Shown: positions 6,561-15,360, counted from the first letter of the stretch. The stretch: DNA of 49,604 bases from Victivallales bacterium (GCA_017417585.1 JAFPYX010000031.1:1-49604), one strand, 5' to 3'. A program made the numbers and translations. The notes: a model not told the origin generated them from the letters alone.

Positions 6561-9461
6561 TTATTTCAGGCTGTCGATGGCTTCCAGGAGGCGCCGGCGC
6601 CAGGCGCGAAGTTCTGCGGGGCTGCGGGAGTACTGATCGAGGGCGGTCACCAAAGCGGAGGGGACTTCCAGGGCGGCCTTGGCCTCCGCGATGGTTTCAG
6701 GCACCGCGGAGTCCGCCTGGTCAGCGATGCGCTTCTCCAGTTCCAGTACGTAGCAGTAGTCCTCGATGCCGTCGCGGAAGTTCTCGCTTCGGATGGTTCC
6801 CAGCAGTCCATCGGGTCCGGCACAGAAGATGGAGCCGTCGCCATTGGCGGTCTCGTAGCTGGCGGGATTCCAGTCGGTGTAGGGGCCGCTGGTGATCGGG
6901 TTGTGGTTCTCCGGCCAGCGGGTGAGGGCGTAGTAGAGGAAGCCCTCGGGGCGGTACTTGGCGGTCATGGCACCCATCAGGAGTCGCGCCTCGATGGCGG
7001 GGTATTCTACGAACCAGTTGGCGAAGGGATGGTGCGGGGCGATGCAGATATACCACCAGACCTTGTGTCCCTCTGAACGACTCTTGGCGACGATTCCGGG
7101 CTCGAAACGCGGGGTCAGCGGGGTGAAAATGTCGATGGATTTCAGGCAAGACGCGGTGGCGAAGCTGGCGTCGTAGCAAGTGGTCGAGATGGGAATTTCG
7201 GGATAGCGCGCCTTGATGCCCTGGCAGATCTTCTCGATGATGGGGAAGTAGTTGGGCGTGTATTCATCGTAGCCGTAGATGTGGCCGTATTCGTAAAGAC
7301 CTTCCTCTTTGAGGATGGGCACCCAGTAGTCCAGGGAGGCCAGGACGTCGTTGATGCATTCCTGCACGCGCGGGTCGTCGATTTCCGTGCAATCCTTCGG
7401 CGTGTCGAAGTTGAGAATGCAGAAGCTCTTGAGCACGCCATTGTCACGCTGCTTCTTCAGAATCTCGATGGGAATGTTGAGGTTCTTGGGATTCTTCGGA
7501 ACCCGTCGGTAGATCTGGTCGAAGGAGAGCTTGTATTCCGCGAGCTGGTCCGCGATCTTGGAGCGCATCGCGTCGTAGCGCTCTGGGGACATCTTGGGGT
7601 CCCAGACCTGCTTGATGTGGTCGCGGAAGGAGGTCGCCAGGTCGTAGGGGCAGCCATTGGGCAGCGTGAAGTCATGCACGGTCACGGTCAAGGGCAGCTC
7701 GGCGACAGCCTCGCCATTCCCCTTGACGGTCACGGTGGCGTGGTACACTCCAGCGGATGCGTCGGCGGGCGTCTTCACGCGCACCCAGAAGGCGACCGCC
7801 TCGTTGGCGGAAACTGGCGAGGTCTGCTGGAAGTCCAGCAGCGGATCCGGATACCACCCTTGGTATTCCGCCGTGTAGGGCGGACGCTTGCAATTCACAT
7901 GCCCAACCAGCGAAACGCTCACGGCATCGGCGGGCAACTCGTAGTCGCCTTGACGCAGGGGGCTTACCACGACTTCGGCGGTGGCGGGTGCCGTGGCGTC
8001 CGAACGTCCGATGGCGACCACCTGGAAGCTTTCGTATTCGTTGCGGGCCGTTTCCAGCGCAACGTCGGTGGCGAAGCAGACGTCGGTCAGCGCCAGGTCA
8101 TGGATCATCACCTTGGTCATCGAATCGGCGACGGCGATGCCGAAGGGAGCCGTGGGGAAGGTCTGCGAGGTAGCATCGCAGAGCAACAGCATATCCAGCT
8201 TCCTGGAGTTCTGGAAGAACCAGTCTTCAAGTCGCATGCTGAAGTTTGCCATCTGACGAAGGTCCGCCATTTTGTTCTGGTCGCTTTCGGCGGTTCGCTG
8301 GGCGTCGGACAACTCCGATTTGAGTTGCTGAAATTGCACCATCAGTTCGGTTTGGATGGTGTTGTCGGAGATTCGTTCGATGGCCGTGCCCAGGCGGTCC
8401 AGCACTGCCTCGGCGTCCGACAGCTCCTTGGGACCGGCTGCAGTGAGGGTGAAGGCGTCGAGATAGACCTCATTGTCCGCATCGGGACGTGAGAGATAGA
8501 GGTCGAACTGCTGAAGATGGCGCAGGTCGAGTCCGGTGTCGTTGAGATTTACCGAGAAGGTGGTCTCCTGGCCGGGGTTGAGCATGCAGTCCTGTGTGTA
8601 GCGCTTTCCCGTGGCGTCCGCAAAGTAGATCTTCAATGGCATCACCTCGCTTCCCGTGAAGTTTGCCGAGAAGGAGAGGCGGGAGAAGGCCGACCAGTCG
8701 AAGCCTATCTTGCGGTCGGCCGATGCATAGAACTGGAACGCAGGCCAGGGCGGGGTGCCCGGTGAGAATTTCTGGTATTTTACCAAGATGGACTGGTTGC
8801 CGTCCTTCGCCCAGTCGCTGGTCAGTTCGTAGGTCACGCCGTTGCATTCGAATTGCGAGGGGAGGGTGGTGGCCTCGAAGTCCGCGATGGTGACCACCGA
8901 AGGCAGCACCGTCTCGTCCGGCGGATTGCATTTGACCAGTTTCACATCGTCGTAATAGAGGATGAACTCCTTGACTGGCGTGGTCATGAAGAAATCGAAG
9001 GAGTAGATTTGCCCGCCGGTCTTCTCGGCGAACTCCTTTACCGGCAGAAGGAAGTGGTTCCAGGCATTCGGCTGGAGCAGGATGTGCTTGCCGAAATGCT
9101 TCTCTCTCGTGGCGTCGCCGTTGATGGCGATGCCCAGGTCCACCTGCTCAGGCAGCGGGTTGTAGACCGTGAACACAAAGCCGTCCCAGCCTTCCAAGGA
9201 AACCTGGGTGAAGATTGGTTCGCGGAAATAGATCGCCGGCCACTTGTTGCCCGTGCCATCGAACTGCGGATAGGTGACCTTCAGTGCGTTTCCGCCGTGC
9301 AAACCAGGTGCAGCCACCACCTCGTTGACGATGCCAGGCAGTTTGAATTCCGACGCCTTGCCCTGGATGGTGAAAAGAAGCTGCTCCTCCACAGGCGCGG
9401 CTAGCACCAGCGTGCCCATAAAAACCAGCAACAGCGAGAAGAATTGTATGATCTTATGCAT
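6561..9461 (-). CDS. secreted DUF4091 (GH123-like) glycoside hydrolase-type protein
   Basis: A 966-residue exported protein with a signal peptide (about residues 1-21, ending TLVLA). Residues 25-350 contain two carbohydrate-binding-like beta-sandwich segments (paired ILYYDDVKL and VYLDAFTLT edge motifs). A short helical stretch (about 350-420) follows, then a bacterial Ig/GH123 N-terminal-like part and a catalytic-type TIM barrel. The C-terminus carries the DUF4091 signature FRDGIEDYCYVLELEKRIAD. GH123 enzymes are N-acetyl-beta-galactosaminidases acting on glycosphingolipids; substrate here is inferred only as an amino-sugar-containing glycan. GYDEYTPNYFP and WWYICIAPHHPFANW look like active-site barrel strands. 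It stands alone between the DUF481 gene and the kinase. Confidence 0.8.
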   Translation of the reverse strand: MHKIIQFFSLLLVFMGTLVLAAPVEEQLLFTIQGKASEFKLPGIVNEVVAAPGLHGGNALKVTYPQFDGTGNKWPAIYFREPIFTQVSLEGWDGFVFTVYNPLPEQVDLGIAINGDATREKHFGKHILLQPNAWNHFLLPVKEFAEKTGGQIYSFDFFMTTPVKEFILYYDDVKLVKCNPPDETVLPSVVTIADFEATTLPSQFECNGVTYELTSDWAKDGNQSILVKYQKFSPGTPPWPAFQFYASADRKIGFDWSAFSRLSFSANFTGSEVMPLKIYFADATGKRYTQDCMLNPGQETTFSVNLNDTGLDLRHLQQFDLYLSRPDADNEVYLDAFTLTAAGPKELSDAEAVLDRLGTAIERISDNTIQTELMVQFQQLKSELSDAQRTAESDQNKMADLRQMANFSMRLEDWFFQNSRKLDMLLLCDATSQTFPTAPFGIAVADSMTKVMIHDLALTDVCFATDVALETARNEYESFQVVAIGRSDATAPATAEVVVSPLRQGDYELPADAVSVSLVGHVNCKRPPYTAEYQGWYPDPLLDFQQTSPVSANEAVAFWVRVKTPADASAGVYHATVTVKGNGEAVAELPLTVTVHDFTLPNGCPYDLATSFRDHIKQVWDPKMSPERYDAMRSKIADQLAEYKLSFDQIYRRVPKNPKNLNIPIEILKKQRDNGVLKSFCILNFDTPKDCTEIDDPRVQECINDVLASLDYWVPILKEEGLYEYGHIYGYDEYTPNYFPIIEKICQGIKARYPEIPISTTCYDASFATASCLKSIDIFTPLTPRFEPGIVAKSRSEGHKVWWYICIAPHHPFANWFVEYPAIEARLLMGAMTAKYRPEGFLYYALTRWPENHNPITSGPYTDWNPASYETANGDGSIFCAGPDGLLGTIRSENFRDGIEDYCYVLELEKRIADQADSAVPETIAEAKAALEVPSALVTALDQYSRSPAELRAWRRRLLEAIDSLK

Positions 9462-9528
9462 AAGTATTTTGAGTTTATTGGTTTTGTCCTGAATTCGTTG
9501 GAGACGGCATAGAAATGAATTGCTGATT

Positions 9529-9557
9529 ACTATACACAGCTATCAATGACTTGCCTG
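9529..9557 (-). promoter_or_regulatory. possible promoter for the DUF4091 gene
   Basis: On the minus strand CAGGCA (9552-9557), a 17-bp spacer and TATAGT (9529-9534) lie about 68 bp ahead of the start codon. The -10 hexamer is good, the -35 poor (3 of 6 matches to TTGACA). Offered as a weak candidate only. Confidence 0.25.
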
Positions 9558-9615
9558 ACGTGAGGGCGGAGTTTTTCCAAGATACCGGCACGTCGGGTTC
9601 AAAGTCAAAGGCATG

Positions 9616-12417
9616 TCAATATTCCACCAGGATATAGTTGAAATGCGAGGTACAGCGTACTTCGCCGCGATAGAGCACCAGGTCGTAGAAGCTCCGGGAC
9701 ATCAAGTTGTGGGTGGTGTCCAGGCGGGTGGCCTTCTGTTGGAGTTCGGGTGAGAGTTGCGTTCCGTCGCTCCATCGCCAAGTATTTCCGTAGAAACGCC
9801 GAGCACCCAGTCCGACGGGTTCGGGGAAGTCCGCGAGTTCCCGTGCGACCGCCTCGCGCAGAGCGTCGTTGGAGAGGCTGACGGGTTTTGCGCCGACAAG
9901 TTCGCAGAAAGCCTCGTTGAAATAGGAGGTCAGGGGACTCCGCACCAGCGTGTAGCGGTGTCCGTCCACCGTGAATTGCCGAATGACATTGTCGGCCGTG
10001 CCGTTTCGCAGGCGGTCGCTGCGGTGTAGCCATGCCTCGCGGGAGGCCCAGCGCAGGATCACCGAGCCGCGCTTGCGGTTGGGCGGCATCGGGTGGGGCG
10101 TTTGGTGGTCGGCGCAAAGCGCGGTCAATTCGGGAGAGGGTGGTTCAGCTGGCAGTTCCGGCCAGGTGAGCGGTTCTCCGTCGGCGATCCGCCGCCACGC
10201 GCCGTTCTTCCAGCGTGCGCCGACGAAGGCCGCGAAGGCGGGGTCCTCAGGGAGTTGGAAAAGCGCAAACAGCTCCTGAAATTGCGCGAAGGTTTCCGGT
10301 GCAAGGATTTGCGCACCAAGGGATACGGCCAGTTCGTGCAAGGACTCCTGGGTCTGAGTGGCATGGTAGGTAGTCCAGCACGCGTAGTAGCCGTCTGGTC
10401 GTTCGGCCTGAAGGATTTCGATGGGCGGCTTCGCGTATTCTGTTTCGAAGAACTCCTCTGTCGTGGGGGCCAGAACCGGACGGAAGGAGAGTTCCGGGAC
10501 ATTGTTGGTGTTGCGGAACATCAGGAATCGGAAATGGATGTTCGTGTGCGTGCGCAAGCCCGCATGGGCACCGCGCGTGCAGACATGTGTTTTTGGCGTA
10601 ACATCCTCATAGCCAATCACAAACTCCAGACAGTTGTCGTCCATCGCATAGATGCCGAGCGGATTGGGTTGGAAGCGCGGGTCATAGACGGAGAGAACTT
10701 CCTGCGCCATTGGCTCTTGCGGCGGCTCGACATTCGCCCAGCCGCCCTGCGCGGCGAACTCCCACTCCGCCTCGGTCGGCGGACGGAACGCATAGCCTGG
10801 CGGGAGGTATTCATGGATTCGTGCCCATTCCGTGAGTTCATGGCAGTAGTTGAGCATGTCGTACCAGGTCAGGCGGTCGGCGGGCATGGATGGCAGGTCG
10901 TTGAGCGAAGTGATGTCCTTGAGCAGGAATTGGTACTGCGCATTGGTCACTTCGCGGTCGAAGATCCAGTAGGGATAGTCGATGGACTCCACGCGCTGCG
11001 TGACGGCAGAGCGGAAGCGCCCCGGCGGCACGAAGGCAAACGACAGCGGCGTGCTGTCCGAGGTGTTTTGGAAGGACTGCCCCAGGCGTGGCACGGCATT
11101 CGGTGCCAGGGCTTTCGCATTGCGCTTGGCGCAGGCCTCCAGTTTAGCGAGTTTGCCGGCGGGAAGGTATTGGGCCAAAGGCGAGGCCAGATAGCCGAAG
11201 AGCGTACCCGTGGCCGCGAAGTCCAGCGGAGCGTTGGAGACCTCGCCCGTATCATCGAGCGTCCCATAAGGGATATGCGATATGGCTGAGATTCTTAATG
11301 ATTTACGCATATTTTCCAGCGCAGTCTGGGCAGCCTTGAAGTCCTGACGGGAAAGAGAGTTCTGGAGCTGGGCGTAGTTGTCGCGGATTTTCTGTCCCTC
11401 CTCGGCATTCCATTGCAATTCCAGCGAGGGCAGTTGCCGTGCGAAGGCATCGGTTGCCTCATGCACTTGGACTTGCCGTGTTTCGCGGAATGCCTGGATA
11501 TGACGGAATTGTTGGATTGATAAATAAAATAACAGTATTACAATAAATAAAATAAATAGTATAAATAGGAGCATTGCAAGGCGTGCGGTCCACGACAGCG
11601 CGAATCGTGTGCGCAATCGTCGCCAGAGGCTTGGCGCGGCGGTTGTCTCCTGTGGAAGGAGTCTTCGGCATTCCGCGCAACTGGCCGGCCGCGCGGTCGC
11701 ATCCTTGTTGCAGATTTGACTGAGGGGCAGGACAATGCGACAGAGTACTGCGGTGTCCATCCAGGGCGGGTAGTGGGGATGGCGCTCCGGCGGCTCGCCG
11801 GTTGCACAGCAGTAGAGGATCTTGCCCATCGCGTAGAGGTCGCCGGCAGGGCTCTTGGACTGCTGACCGAAGAAGAACTCCGGCGGAGTGAAGCCAGGCG
11901 TTCCGACGACCGAGAGGGTCCGGGAGTAGTCGCCCAGGAGGTCCGGGTCGCCAATCTTGAGTTCGCCCTTGATGTAGAGGAGATTCGCGGGCTTCAGGTC
12001 GCGGTGGACCAGGCCGTTCTCGTGGAGCTTCTCCACGCCGTCCAGCAGCCGGTGGTAGATGGCCAGCGACTCCTCCAGAGTAAAGTGCCCGTGCTTCTCC
12101 AGGCGGGCGGCGAGGGTGTCCGCGCGGTAGGGCTCGCCTGGGGGAGCCGCATTGTCGGCCAGTTCCATCAAATAGTACAGCTGTCCGCCCTCCACGCCGA
12201 AATGGAAGATTTGGACGAAGGCCGAGGCATGTTCGTGAAGTTCGACATAGCGTTTCAGGCCCTCGAGCACCTTCTCGGTCGCCGCCCCGCCATGGAATAC
12301 CTTCAGCGCCAGGCGTTGTCCGAGCGCATCCTCCGCTTCATAGACGCTTCCGTAGGCGCCTGTGCCGCAGATACCCACCACGCGGCAGCCCGCGAATGTG
12401 CCGCCGGGTTTCAGCAT
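9616..12417 (-). CDS. transmembrane Ser/Thr kinase fused to FGE-like and two C-type-lectin-like domains
   Basis: A 933-residue protein. Residues 1-260 are a Hanks-type kinase: glycine loop GTGAYGSV (18-25), lysine K39, catalytic loop HRDLKPAN (138-145) and a GTPGFTPPE activation segment. The metal-binding DFG motif reads DPD (157-159), so activity could be altered. One transmembrane helix follows (about 281-303). Residues 455-650 match the formylglycine-generating/sulfatase-modifying fold (YPYWIFDREVTNAQY, RPPTEAEWEFAAQGGW, LSFRPV). Two C-type-lectin-like segments follow at about 672-760 (FVGARWKNGAWRRIADGEPLTW) and 818-933 (YGNTWRWSDGT). The C-terminal two thirds should be outside the cytoplasm as a sensor. 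The start overlaps the stop of the sigma-factor gene by 7 bp, implying cotranslation. FGE-like domains without the catalytic cysteine pair usually act as binding folds, and no such pair is evident here. Confidence 0.88.
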   Translation of the reverse strand: MLKPGGTFAGCRVVGICGTGAYGSVYEAEDALGQRLALKVFHGGAATEKVLEGLKRYVELHEHASAFVQIFHFGVEGGQLYYLMELADNAAPPGEPYRADTLAARLEKHGHFTLEESLAIYHRLLDGVEKLHENGLVHRDLKPANLLYIKGELKIGDPDLLGDYSRTLSVVGTPGFTPPEFFFGQQSKSPAGDLYAMGKILYCCATGEPPERHPHYPPWMDTAVLCRIVLPLSQICNKDATARPASCAECRRLLPQETTAAPSLWRRLRTRFALSWTARLAMLLFILFILFIVILLFYLSIQQFRHIQAFRETRQVQVHEATDAFARQLPSLELQWNAEEGQKIRDNYAQLQNSLSRQDFKAAQTALENMRKSLRISAISHIPYGTLDDTGEVSNAPLDFAATGTLFGYLASPLAQYLPAGKLAKLEACAKRNAKALAPNAVPRLGQSFQNTSDSTPLSFAFVPPGRFRSAVTQRVESIDYPYWIFDREVTNAQYQFLLKDITSLNDLPSMPADRLTWYDMLNYCHELTEWARIHEYLPPGYAFRPPTEAEWEFAAQGGWANVEPPQEPMAQEVLSVYDPRFQPNPLGIYAMDDNCLEFVIGYEDVTPKTHVCTRGAHAGLRTHTNIHFRFLMFRNTNNVPELSFRPVLAPTTEEFFETEYAKPPIEILQAERPDGYYACWTTYHATQTQESLHELAVSLGAQILAPETFAQFQELFALFQLPEDPAFAAFVGARWKNGAWRRIADGEPLTWPELPAEPPSPELTALCADHQTPHPMPPNRKRGSVILRWASREAWLHRSDRLRNGTADNVIRQFTVDGHRYTLVRSPLTSYFNEAFCELVGAKPVSLSNDALREAVARELADFPEPVGLGARRFYGNTWRWSDGTQLSPELQQKATRLDTTHNLMSRSFYDLVLYRGEVRCTSHFNYILVEY

Positions 12418-12986
12418 CCGGCCTCGTTGCGCAGTGATTCCAGAATCTCCTGGAGGCGCGCGGTGTTGCGGGACTTCGACAGATAGACCTGGTTGACGGT
12501 CATCTTCATGATTTCGGCGACTTCCTTCACGGGGCGCTTCTGGAGCGCGTAGAGCTCGAAGGCGGTGAACTGCCGTTCATCCAGCTCTTCGCGCAGCTGC
12601 TCCAGCGCGGCCTGGCGGAGCAGCTTCTCGAATTCCTCCTGGACGCCCTTGTCCTCGATTTGCCCGGCCTCGTTCTCCTCCAGCTCCTCCAGACCTGTCC
12701 GGCCTGGAGTGCGTTGGCGTAGGATGGCCAGGATGCAGTGACGGATCACGCCCTGGAGGTAGGCGCGAAAACGCGCGATGGTGGGGTCGTATTTCCCTGT
12801 GACATCCGTCGTGGCAACCTGACGGAAGACCTCCTGCCGCAGGTCCTGAAGTTCTTCCTGTGTGAGACTGTAGAGCCGTCCGCAGAAGAAGATCAGCGGC
12901 GTGTAGAAGGCATGGAATTCCTCCCAGGAGGGCTCGTCGTGTTCGTGTACGCCGTGGAGCATGGAAATTCGTGTCGTGTAGGACAT
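12411..12986 (-). CDS. ECF-type RNA polymerase sigma factor
   Basis: A 191-residue sigma70-family factor. Residues 15-60 form region 2 (EEFHAFYTPLIFFCGRLY...DLRQEVFRQV), and the C-terminal region 4 is a helix-turn-helix (ALQKRPVKEVAEIMKMTVNQVYLSKSR cut down to VKEVAEIMKMTVNQVYLSKS). The start at 12986 (MSYTTRIS) was chosen over the longer reading from 13160, because the extra 58 residues show no conserved character and cover the AT-rich intergenic region. It lies upstream of and overlaps the kinase gene, forming a two-gene unit. PVC bacteria have many such sigma factors paired with kinases; the kinase may modulate its output. Confidence 0.88.
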   Translation of the reverse strand: MSYTTRISMLHGVHEHDEPSWEEFHAFYTPLIFFCGRLYSLTQEELQDLRQEVFRQVATTDVTGKYDPTIARFRAYLQGVIRHCILAILRQRTPGRTGLEELEENEAGQIEDKGVQEEFEKLLRQAALEQLREELDERQFTAFELYALQKRPVKEVAEIMKMTVNQVYLSKSRNTARLQEILESLRNEAGC

Positions 12987-13261
12987 GAGGTTCTTTGATC
13001 GTGGTTTTGGTGCTTTGGATGTACTATAAGGGATAATTTCAAATGCACATTTTGCAACACTGCTGTCCGGTGAGCGTTCTGTTGCCACAAAACAAACAAA
13101 ATGAGAAGCGATTTTGTATCGCCCTTTTCCTGCAACCCAAGCAGTCCGCACGGCGTGCATCCAGTCGACCGTTTTTTTGCGGAAAGCATTTTTTTAGTTT
13201 GCTCTGACAGAATCGTTGTTTTTTACGCAATAAATTTTAGAGCGTAGCAAAACCGTTCTGC

Positions 13262-13290
13262 TAGACAATCCGTGTCTTGGCTACTATAGT
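13262..13290 (+). promoter_or_regulatory. sigma70-type promoter of the zinc-ribbon gene
   Basis: TAGACA (13262-13267), a 17-bp spacer and TATAGT (13285-13290) each match five of six consensus bases, with ideal spacing. Transcription would begin near 13297, inside the first arm of an inverted repeat. The gene starts at 13384. Confidence 0.55.
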
Positions 13291-13346
13291 AGTAGACTGT
13301 AACACAAGGGTTCGTGGACGCGAATGGCCAAATGTTACAGTTTACA
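13290..13346. repeat. inverted repeat related to the MITE ends at 15390-15629
   Basis: GTAGACTGTAACA (13292-13304) and TGTTACAGTTTAC (13333-13345) are inverted with 12 of 13 matches. The left arm TAGTAGACTGTAACA shares 13 of 15 bases with the terminal repeat at 15391-15405. It may be a decayed 57-bp copy of the same element, or an operator or leader hairpin, as it directly follows the -10 box. Confidence 0.6.
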
Positions 13347-13383
13347 TGGATTTCTTTACTGTTTCTCAATTTAGGAGGTCTCG

Positions 13384-14481
13384 ATGAGTTTCATTTTCAA
13401 GTGTCCATACTGCCAGCAAGCGATGAATTGTGAAGACGCCTGGGATGGTCTAAAAGCGCAATGTCCCCAGTGTGGAAAAGATACCATATTACGCAAACAG
13501 CCTGTGCCAATGCCTTCCGCCGGGGGCTGCCTACCCAGCACCCAGCCAGTCGCAGCTCCTTCAGGGGGCGCATCAATGCCGCAAGCACCTGCCCAGCCAG
13601 TGAACGAAGTGCCATCCGAACCGGATTTCCTTTTTATCTGCCCGGAGTGCGGCAGCCCTGCTATTTTGCCGGCCGACAAACAGGGCAAAAACTACACCTG
13701 CCAGTTCTGCAGTGAGGATGTCATCGCCCTTCCCAGTTCTACCCGGAAATGCCCATCCTGCGGCGAGACCATCAAGATTGCGGCCGCAATCTGCAAGTAC
13801 TGCCATAAGCCTGTTCCACCAGTCATGCCCCAATCTCCCACTGCGACGCAAAATGTTGCATCGCCGGGAAGCGGTCCGTCCGTTGATCCAGCTGGAAATG
13901 CCGGATCGGCATGGAACGGTGGAATGGCAGCGTCCTTGGCTTTGCCAACTTTGCCGATAAACAATATTTATCTCCGGCGTGAAGTGGCTTCACTTTGGAA
14001 GTTTACCAAATGCTGGATGATTTGTTTCTTTTCTAGCTCGGTTGCCGGGTCAATATTGGGCATGCTTGGTTCAATGGTGCATGAGCTATTTATGGTACTG
14101 GCCATTCCGGCAATAATTTTCGCGTTAGTCAGCGTGATTTTCCTCTTGATTAAATTCATCAAGCTATTCTATCGGTATTGGGCATACGTTGGAACGGGGA
14201 GCAACAGAACTCCAGGTCAGATGGTGGGCTTCTGTTTCATCCCGTTCTTTAACTATTATTGGCAATTCGTAGCCATTTGGGGGTTGGCCAAACGATTGAA
14301 GAAGGGCGGTTGCGGCAATGTCAATCCTGCCCTTTCACTTGTATTGTGCATAATCAACTGTTGTACAGTCATAAACTGGATTCCTGGTCTTGGTCAAGCC
14401 CTCAATATCGCCATGTTGGTTTTCTTCTTGATTGTCTTCGCGCAATTTGACACGGCATTTACAGGGGGCAACTCAGACTGA
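13384..14481 (+). CDS. triple zinc-ribbon membrane protein
   Basis: A 365-residue protein with three CxxC-CxxC zinc ribbons: C7/C10/C27/C30, C86/C89/C106/C109 and C123/C126/C137/C140. They are joined by Pro/Ala/Ser-rich linkers. From about residue 205 the protein is hydrophobic, with roughly four to five transmembrane helices and an amphipathic YYWQFVAIWGLAKRL segment. The ATG follows a strong AGGAGG (13374-13379). The first 37 residues are clearly paralogous to the N-terminus of the gene at 14800 (MSF.F.CP.C.QAM.CED.W). Function unknown; cytoplasmic zinc ribbons anchored to a membrane domain suggest a protein- or nucleic-acid-binding role. Divergent from the sigma/kinase unit. Confidence 0.8.
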   Translation: MSFIFKCPYCQQAMNCEDAWDGLKAQCPQCGKDTILRKQPVPMPSAGGCLPSTQPVAAPSGGASMPQAPAQPVNEVPSEPDFLFICPECGSPAILPADKQGKNYTCQFCSEDVIALPSSTRKCPSCGETIKIAAAICKYCHKPVPPVMPQSPTATQNVASPGSGPSVDPAGNAGSAWNGGMAASLALPTLPINNIYLRREVASLWKFTKCWMICFFSSSVAGSILGMLGSMVHELFMVLAIPAIIFALVSVIFLLIKFIKLFYRYWAYVGTGSNRTPGQMVGFCFIPFFNYYWQFVAIWGLAKRLKKGGCGNVNPALSLVLCIINCCTVINWIPGLGQALNIAMLVFFLIVFAQFDTAFTGGNSD

Positions 14482-14799
14482 CAAAGTGGCTACGGCTTAG
14501 TTCTTTAGATGGGAAAGGTGTTCTAAACGGCGCCTTTTAAAAGGGTTTCAGGGCAGGTGCCTGGTTAAGCCAGGCACTTCGCCGTATGCAGTATTTCTTT
14601 GCACTTTAAATTTTGATAGTAGTAAACACCTGATGTAATTGCAAAGTTTTCATCCTGAACGTCTTAGCGGCGTTTTGCGATGGCTTCATCGCTCAAGTTC
14701 TGCGTAGAAGGCCACGCTTCCGATTTTCGCTTTTGCCTGCGGCACTTTGGCGATTGGGTGGTAGTTTTGCAATTACACCACTCCCGGAGAAAATACCCC
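14482..14799. other. intergenic region with hairpins between zinc-ribbon paralogues
   Basis: A 318-bp stretch with a 12-bp palindrome CCTTTTAAAAGG (14533-14544) and a perfect 8-bp hairpin GTGCCTGG / CCAGGCAC (14557-14564 and 14570-14577, 5-base loop). No U-tract follows the hairpin, so termination is uncertain. The reading frame at 14680 extends into the downstream gene but lacks conserved features; no separate gene was seen. Confidence 0.5.
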
Positions 14800-15360
14800 A
14801 TGAGTTTTGAATTCACCTGCCCATTTTGCAATCAGGCCATGCAGTGCGAAGATGAATGGCGCGGCATGCAGGCCCAGTGTCCTACCTGCGGGAAAAGCAT
14901 CACGCTCAATCCGCCCGGGCAGATGGCAGCTCAGCCAGTCTTGCCGCCGCAAGAGAGTGCGATGCCATCTGCGATAGCGGCAAATGCGTCCTCTTCTGGT
15001 TCCGGTGGTATCTTGGGGAAAATCTTCACAGGCGTGGGGGTGGTGATAGGAATCGCGATTGCCATCTTTATCTATGCGACTTTCTTTGACAAGCTCTCAG
15101 AGGGAGAAATCATCAAGACATCGAAGGAACTGGTGGAGCAAATAATCGAACGAGAGGTGCGCGCTGCCGATGTCAAACAAGTTGATATTCAGAATTTTAC
15201 GGAAGTCAGCGAAAACCATTACAGGGCGACTGCATATATATCTGCCTTCACTCCTGGGGAGGGGGAGGAGAGAGGCTGTATTGATATCAAAATTGAAGTA
15301 AAGGGGGATTATGTTGAAGTGGAGGCCATTCCAGGCACTTATGTTGACTTAACTCCGTAG
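14800..15360 (+). CDS. zinc-ribbon membrane-anchored protein
   Basis: A 186-residue protein. Residues 1-37 are a zinc ribbon (C7/C10 and C27/C30) closely matching the N-terminus of the 13384 gene. A low-complexity linker leads to one transmembrane helix (about 73-92, GVGVVIGIAIAIFIYATFF). The C-terminal 90 residues are a small alpha/beta domain (LVEQIIEREVRAADVKQVDI, YRATAYI, GCIDIKIEVKGDYVEVEAI), probably outside the membrane. The start at 14800 is preferred because it aligns with the paralogue and has GGAG upstream; the longer frame from 14680 adds 40 unlike residues. Unknown function. It ends 30 bp before the first MITE-like element. Confidence 0.75.
   Translation: MSFEFTCPFCNQAMQCEDEWRGMQAQCPTCGKSITLNPPGQMAAQPVLPPQESAMPSAIAANASSSGSGGILGKIFTGVGVVIGIAIAIFIYATFFDKLSEGEIIKTSKELVEQIIEREVRAADVKQVDIQNFTEVSENHYRATAYISAFTPGEGEERGCIDIKIEVKGDYVEVEAIPGTYVDLTP

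Larger units (their letters stand above)
12987..13383. other. AT-rich divergent intergenic region
   Basis: A 397-bp non-coding stretch between the minus-strand sigma factor and the plus-strand zinc-ribbon gene. It is visibly richer in A and T than its neighbours. It holds a good sigma70-type promoter (13262-13290) facing the zinc-ribbon gene and an inverted repeat (13292-13304 / 13333-13345). It also has a TATAGT (rc near 13020-13026) upstream of the sigma-factor start without a convincing -35. No additional gene was seen. Confidence 0.7.

Noticed and set aside
9616..12417. Diversity-generating retroelement target (the FGE/CTLD fold is common in such targets)
   Set aside because: No reverse transcriptase, template repeat or variable-region duplicate was seen in the window.
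12987..13160. N-terminal extension of the sigma factor from 13160
   Set aside because: The extra 58 residues lack the family pattern and cover AT-rich non-coding DNA; the ATG at 12986 fits the family's length.
14680..14799. N-terminal extension of the second zinc-ribbon protein
   Set aside because: The paralogue begins at the same MSF motif, and a ribosome binding site precedes 14800.
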